Of a stretch of 64,000 bases of DNA, positions 63,648-64,000 are shown piece after piece. Origin of the DNA: Pseudonocardia abyssalis (lineage in GTDB: Bacteria > Actinomycetota > Actinomycetes > Mycobacteriales > Pseudonocardiaceae); contig NZ_JADQDK010000001.1 in NCBI RefSeq assembly GCF_019263705.2, positions 4,960,001 to 5,024,000 of the forward strand. Direction: 5' to 3'. Position numbers and translations under genes: made by a program. The notes beneath the pieces are model-generated. The model saw only the letters and a program-made list of their open reading frames with translations. It was not told the DNA's origin and did no database searches. How positions within the stretch are numbered: the stretch's first letter is position 1; the number at the start of each line of letters is the position of its first letter.

Positions 63648-63709
63648 GCACGAGATCCACGTCAGAGGGGGTGCGCCCCGCCGCAGCCCCTCTGACGTCC
63701 ATCTCGTGC
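63648..63709. terminator. 62-bp palindrome between convergent genes
   Basis: Arms 63648-63670 and 63687-63709 (23 bp, two mismatches), beginning GCACGAGATCCACGTCAG, with a 16-nt GC-rich loop. It separates the oxidase gene and the HxlR gene. Confidence 0.7.
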
Positions 63710-63766
63710 GTGATGACCGCGGACCGCTGCGCTGGTCGGGACTGCGGTCGACGCGCCGGGCCCGGG

Positions 63767-64000
63767 TCAGGTGCTGCGGGCCGCCTCGATCTCGGGCAGG
63801 CGGGTCTGGATGAAGCCGAGCAGCCCCGTGAGGTGCCCGGTGAGGCCACGGCCGAGGTCGGTGAGGCTGTAGGTGACCTGCGGCGGGGTGGTGGGGGTGA
63901 CCACGCGGTCGACGAACCCGTCGGCCTCCAGCGTGCGCAGCGTCTGGGCCAGCATCTTCTCGCTCACCCCGTCGATCCGGCGACGCAGCGCGCTGAACCG
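63767..64000 (-). CDS. HxlR family transcriptional regulator (partial)
   Basis: The C-terminal 77 residues of a winged-helix regulator, cut by the window edge. RFSALRRRIDGVSEKMLAQT and LRTLEADGFVDRVVTPTTPP, followed by VTYSLTDLGRGL, are diagnostic of HxlR. The N-terminus with the conserved Cys lies outside the window. Its target cannot be judged here. Confidence 0.88.
   Translation of the reverse strand, partial: RFSALRRRIDGVSEKMLAQTLRTLEADGFVDRVVTPTTPPQVTYSLTDLGRGLTGHLTGLLGFIQTRLPEIEAARST

Noticed and set aside
1-64000. tRNA or rRNA genes
   Set aside because: No cloverleaf with conserved GTTCGA-type loop or rRNA signature was noticed on reading; a dedicated scan was not possible.

Overview
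The window is very GC-rich and comes from an actinomycete, probably a Pseudonocardia-like member of the Pseudonocardiaceae. This is inferred from gene content and order. The MFS gene, yqgE and leuS lie in the order of mycobacterial Rv0037c-Rv0038-Rv0041. The ppa/dacB/zinc-protease/tilS/hpt/ftsH/folE-folP-folB-folK/DUF3180 series matches Rv3628 to Rv3605c. The htdX-fabG4-fadA2 operon matches Rv0241c-Rv0243.

Layout. 1-9.6 kb: the tail of a CCA-adding enzyme, an MFS permease, YqgE, a DUF427 protein, SdpI, leuS behind a leucine-codon leader peptide, a UPF0158-nucleotidyltransferase/HEPN pair, DUF1707, an SDR and a secreted NlpC/P60 hydrolase behind a probable c-di-AMP riboswitch. 9.6-22.8 kb: PrsW protease and the ftsH-fol operon, a secreted trypsin-like protease, hpt, tilS, a DUF2342 zinc protease, dacB and ppa. 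22.8-35 kb: a MarR/drug-exporter pair, thiolase/MaoC, a MEDS-histidine-kinase-like protein, a quinone-type oxidoreductase, SirB1, aldose epimerase, SurE, a 58-residue protein under a CRP-type site, and a spermidine-synthase-like membrane protein. 35-41 kb: an acyl-CoA carboxylase/dehydrogenase operon (accD-accA-acd) opposite its TetR repressor. 41-44.8 kb: PEP carboxylase and an SDR. 44.8-49 kb: a decayed stretch with three broken genes (two alpha/beta hydrolases and a PTS enzyme I fragment), a CtpD-type metal ATPase, an ArsR regulator and several long palindromes. 49-55 kb: DoxX, a thioesterase, and a GntR-controlled 5-oxoproline operon (NRAMP-like permease, PxpA, fused PxpB-PxpC, DUF1445). 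55-64 kb: EamA permease, a membrane adenylate cyclase, htdX-fabG4-fadA2 opposite a TetR gene and an acyl-CoA oxidase-like gene, then a truncated HxlR regulator.

Two sequence-wide patterns stand out. First, many first-in-operon genes have a -10 box (TANNNT, or CANGAT) exactly 6-7 nt before the start codon and no Shine-Dalgarno, which predicts leaderless mRNAs and decides several start sites. Second, gene ends carry long near-perfect palindromes and a family of GCGAGT repeats with a 22-bp period. Copies of such repeats also lie in frame inside accA and the metal ATPase gene.

No tRNA, rRNA, CRISPR array, prophage or transposase was seen. Functions are assigned from motifs and neighbourhood only; no database search was possible.
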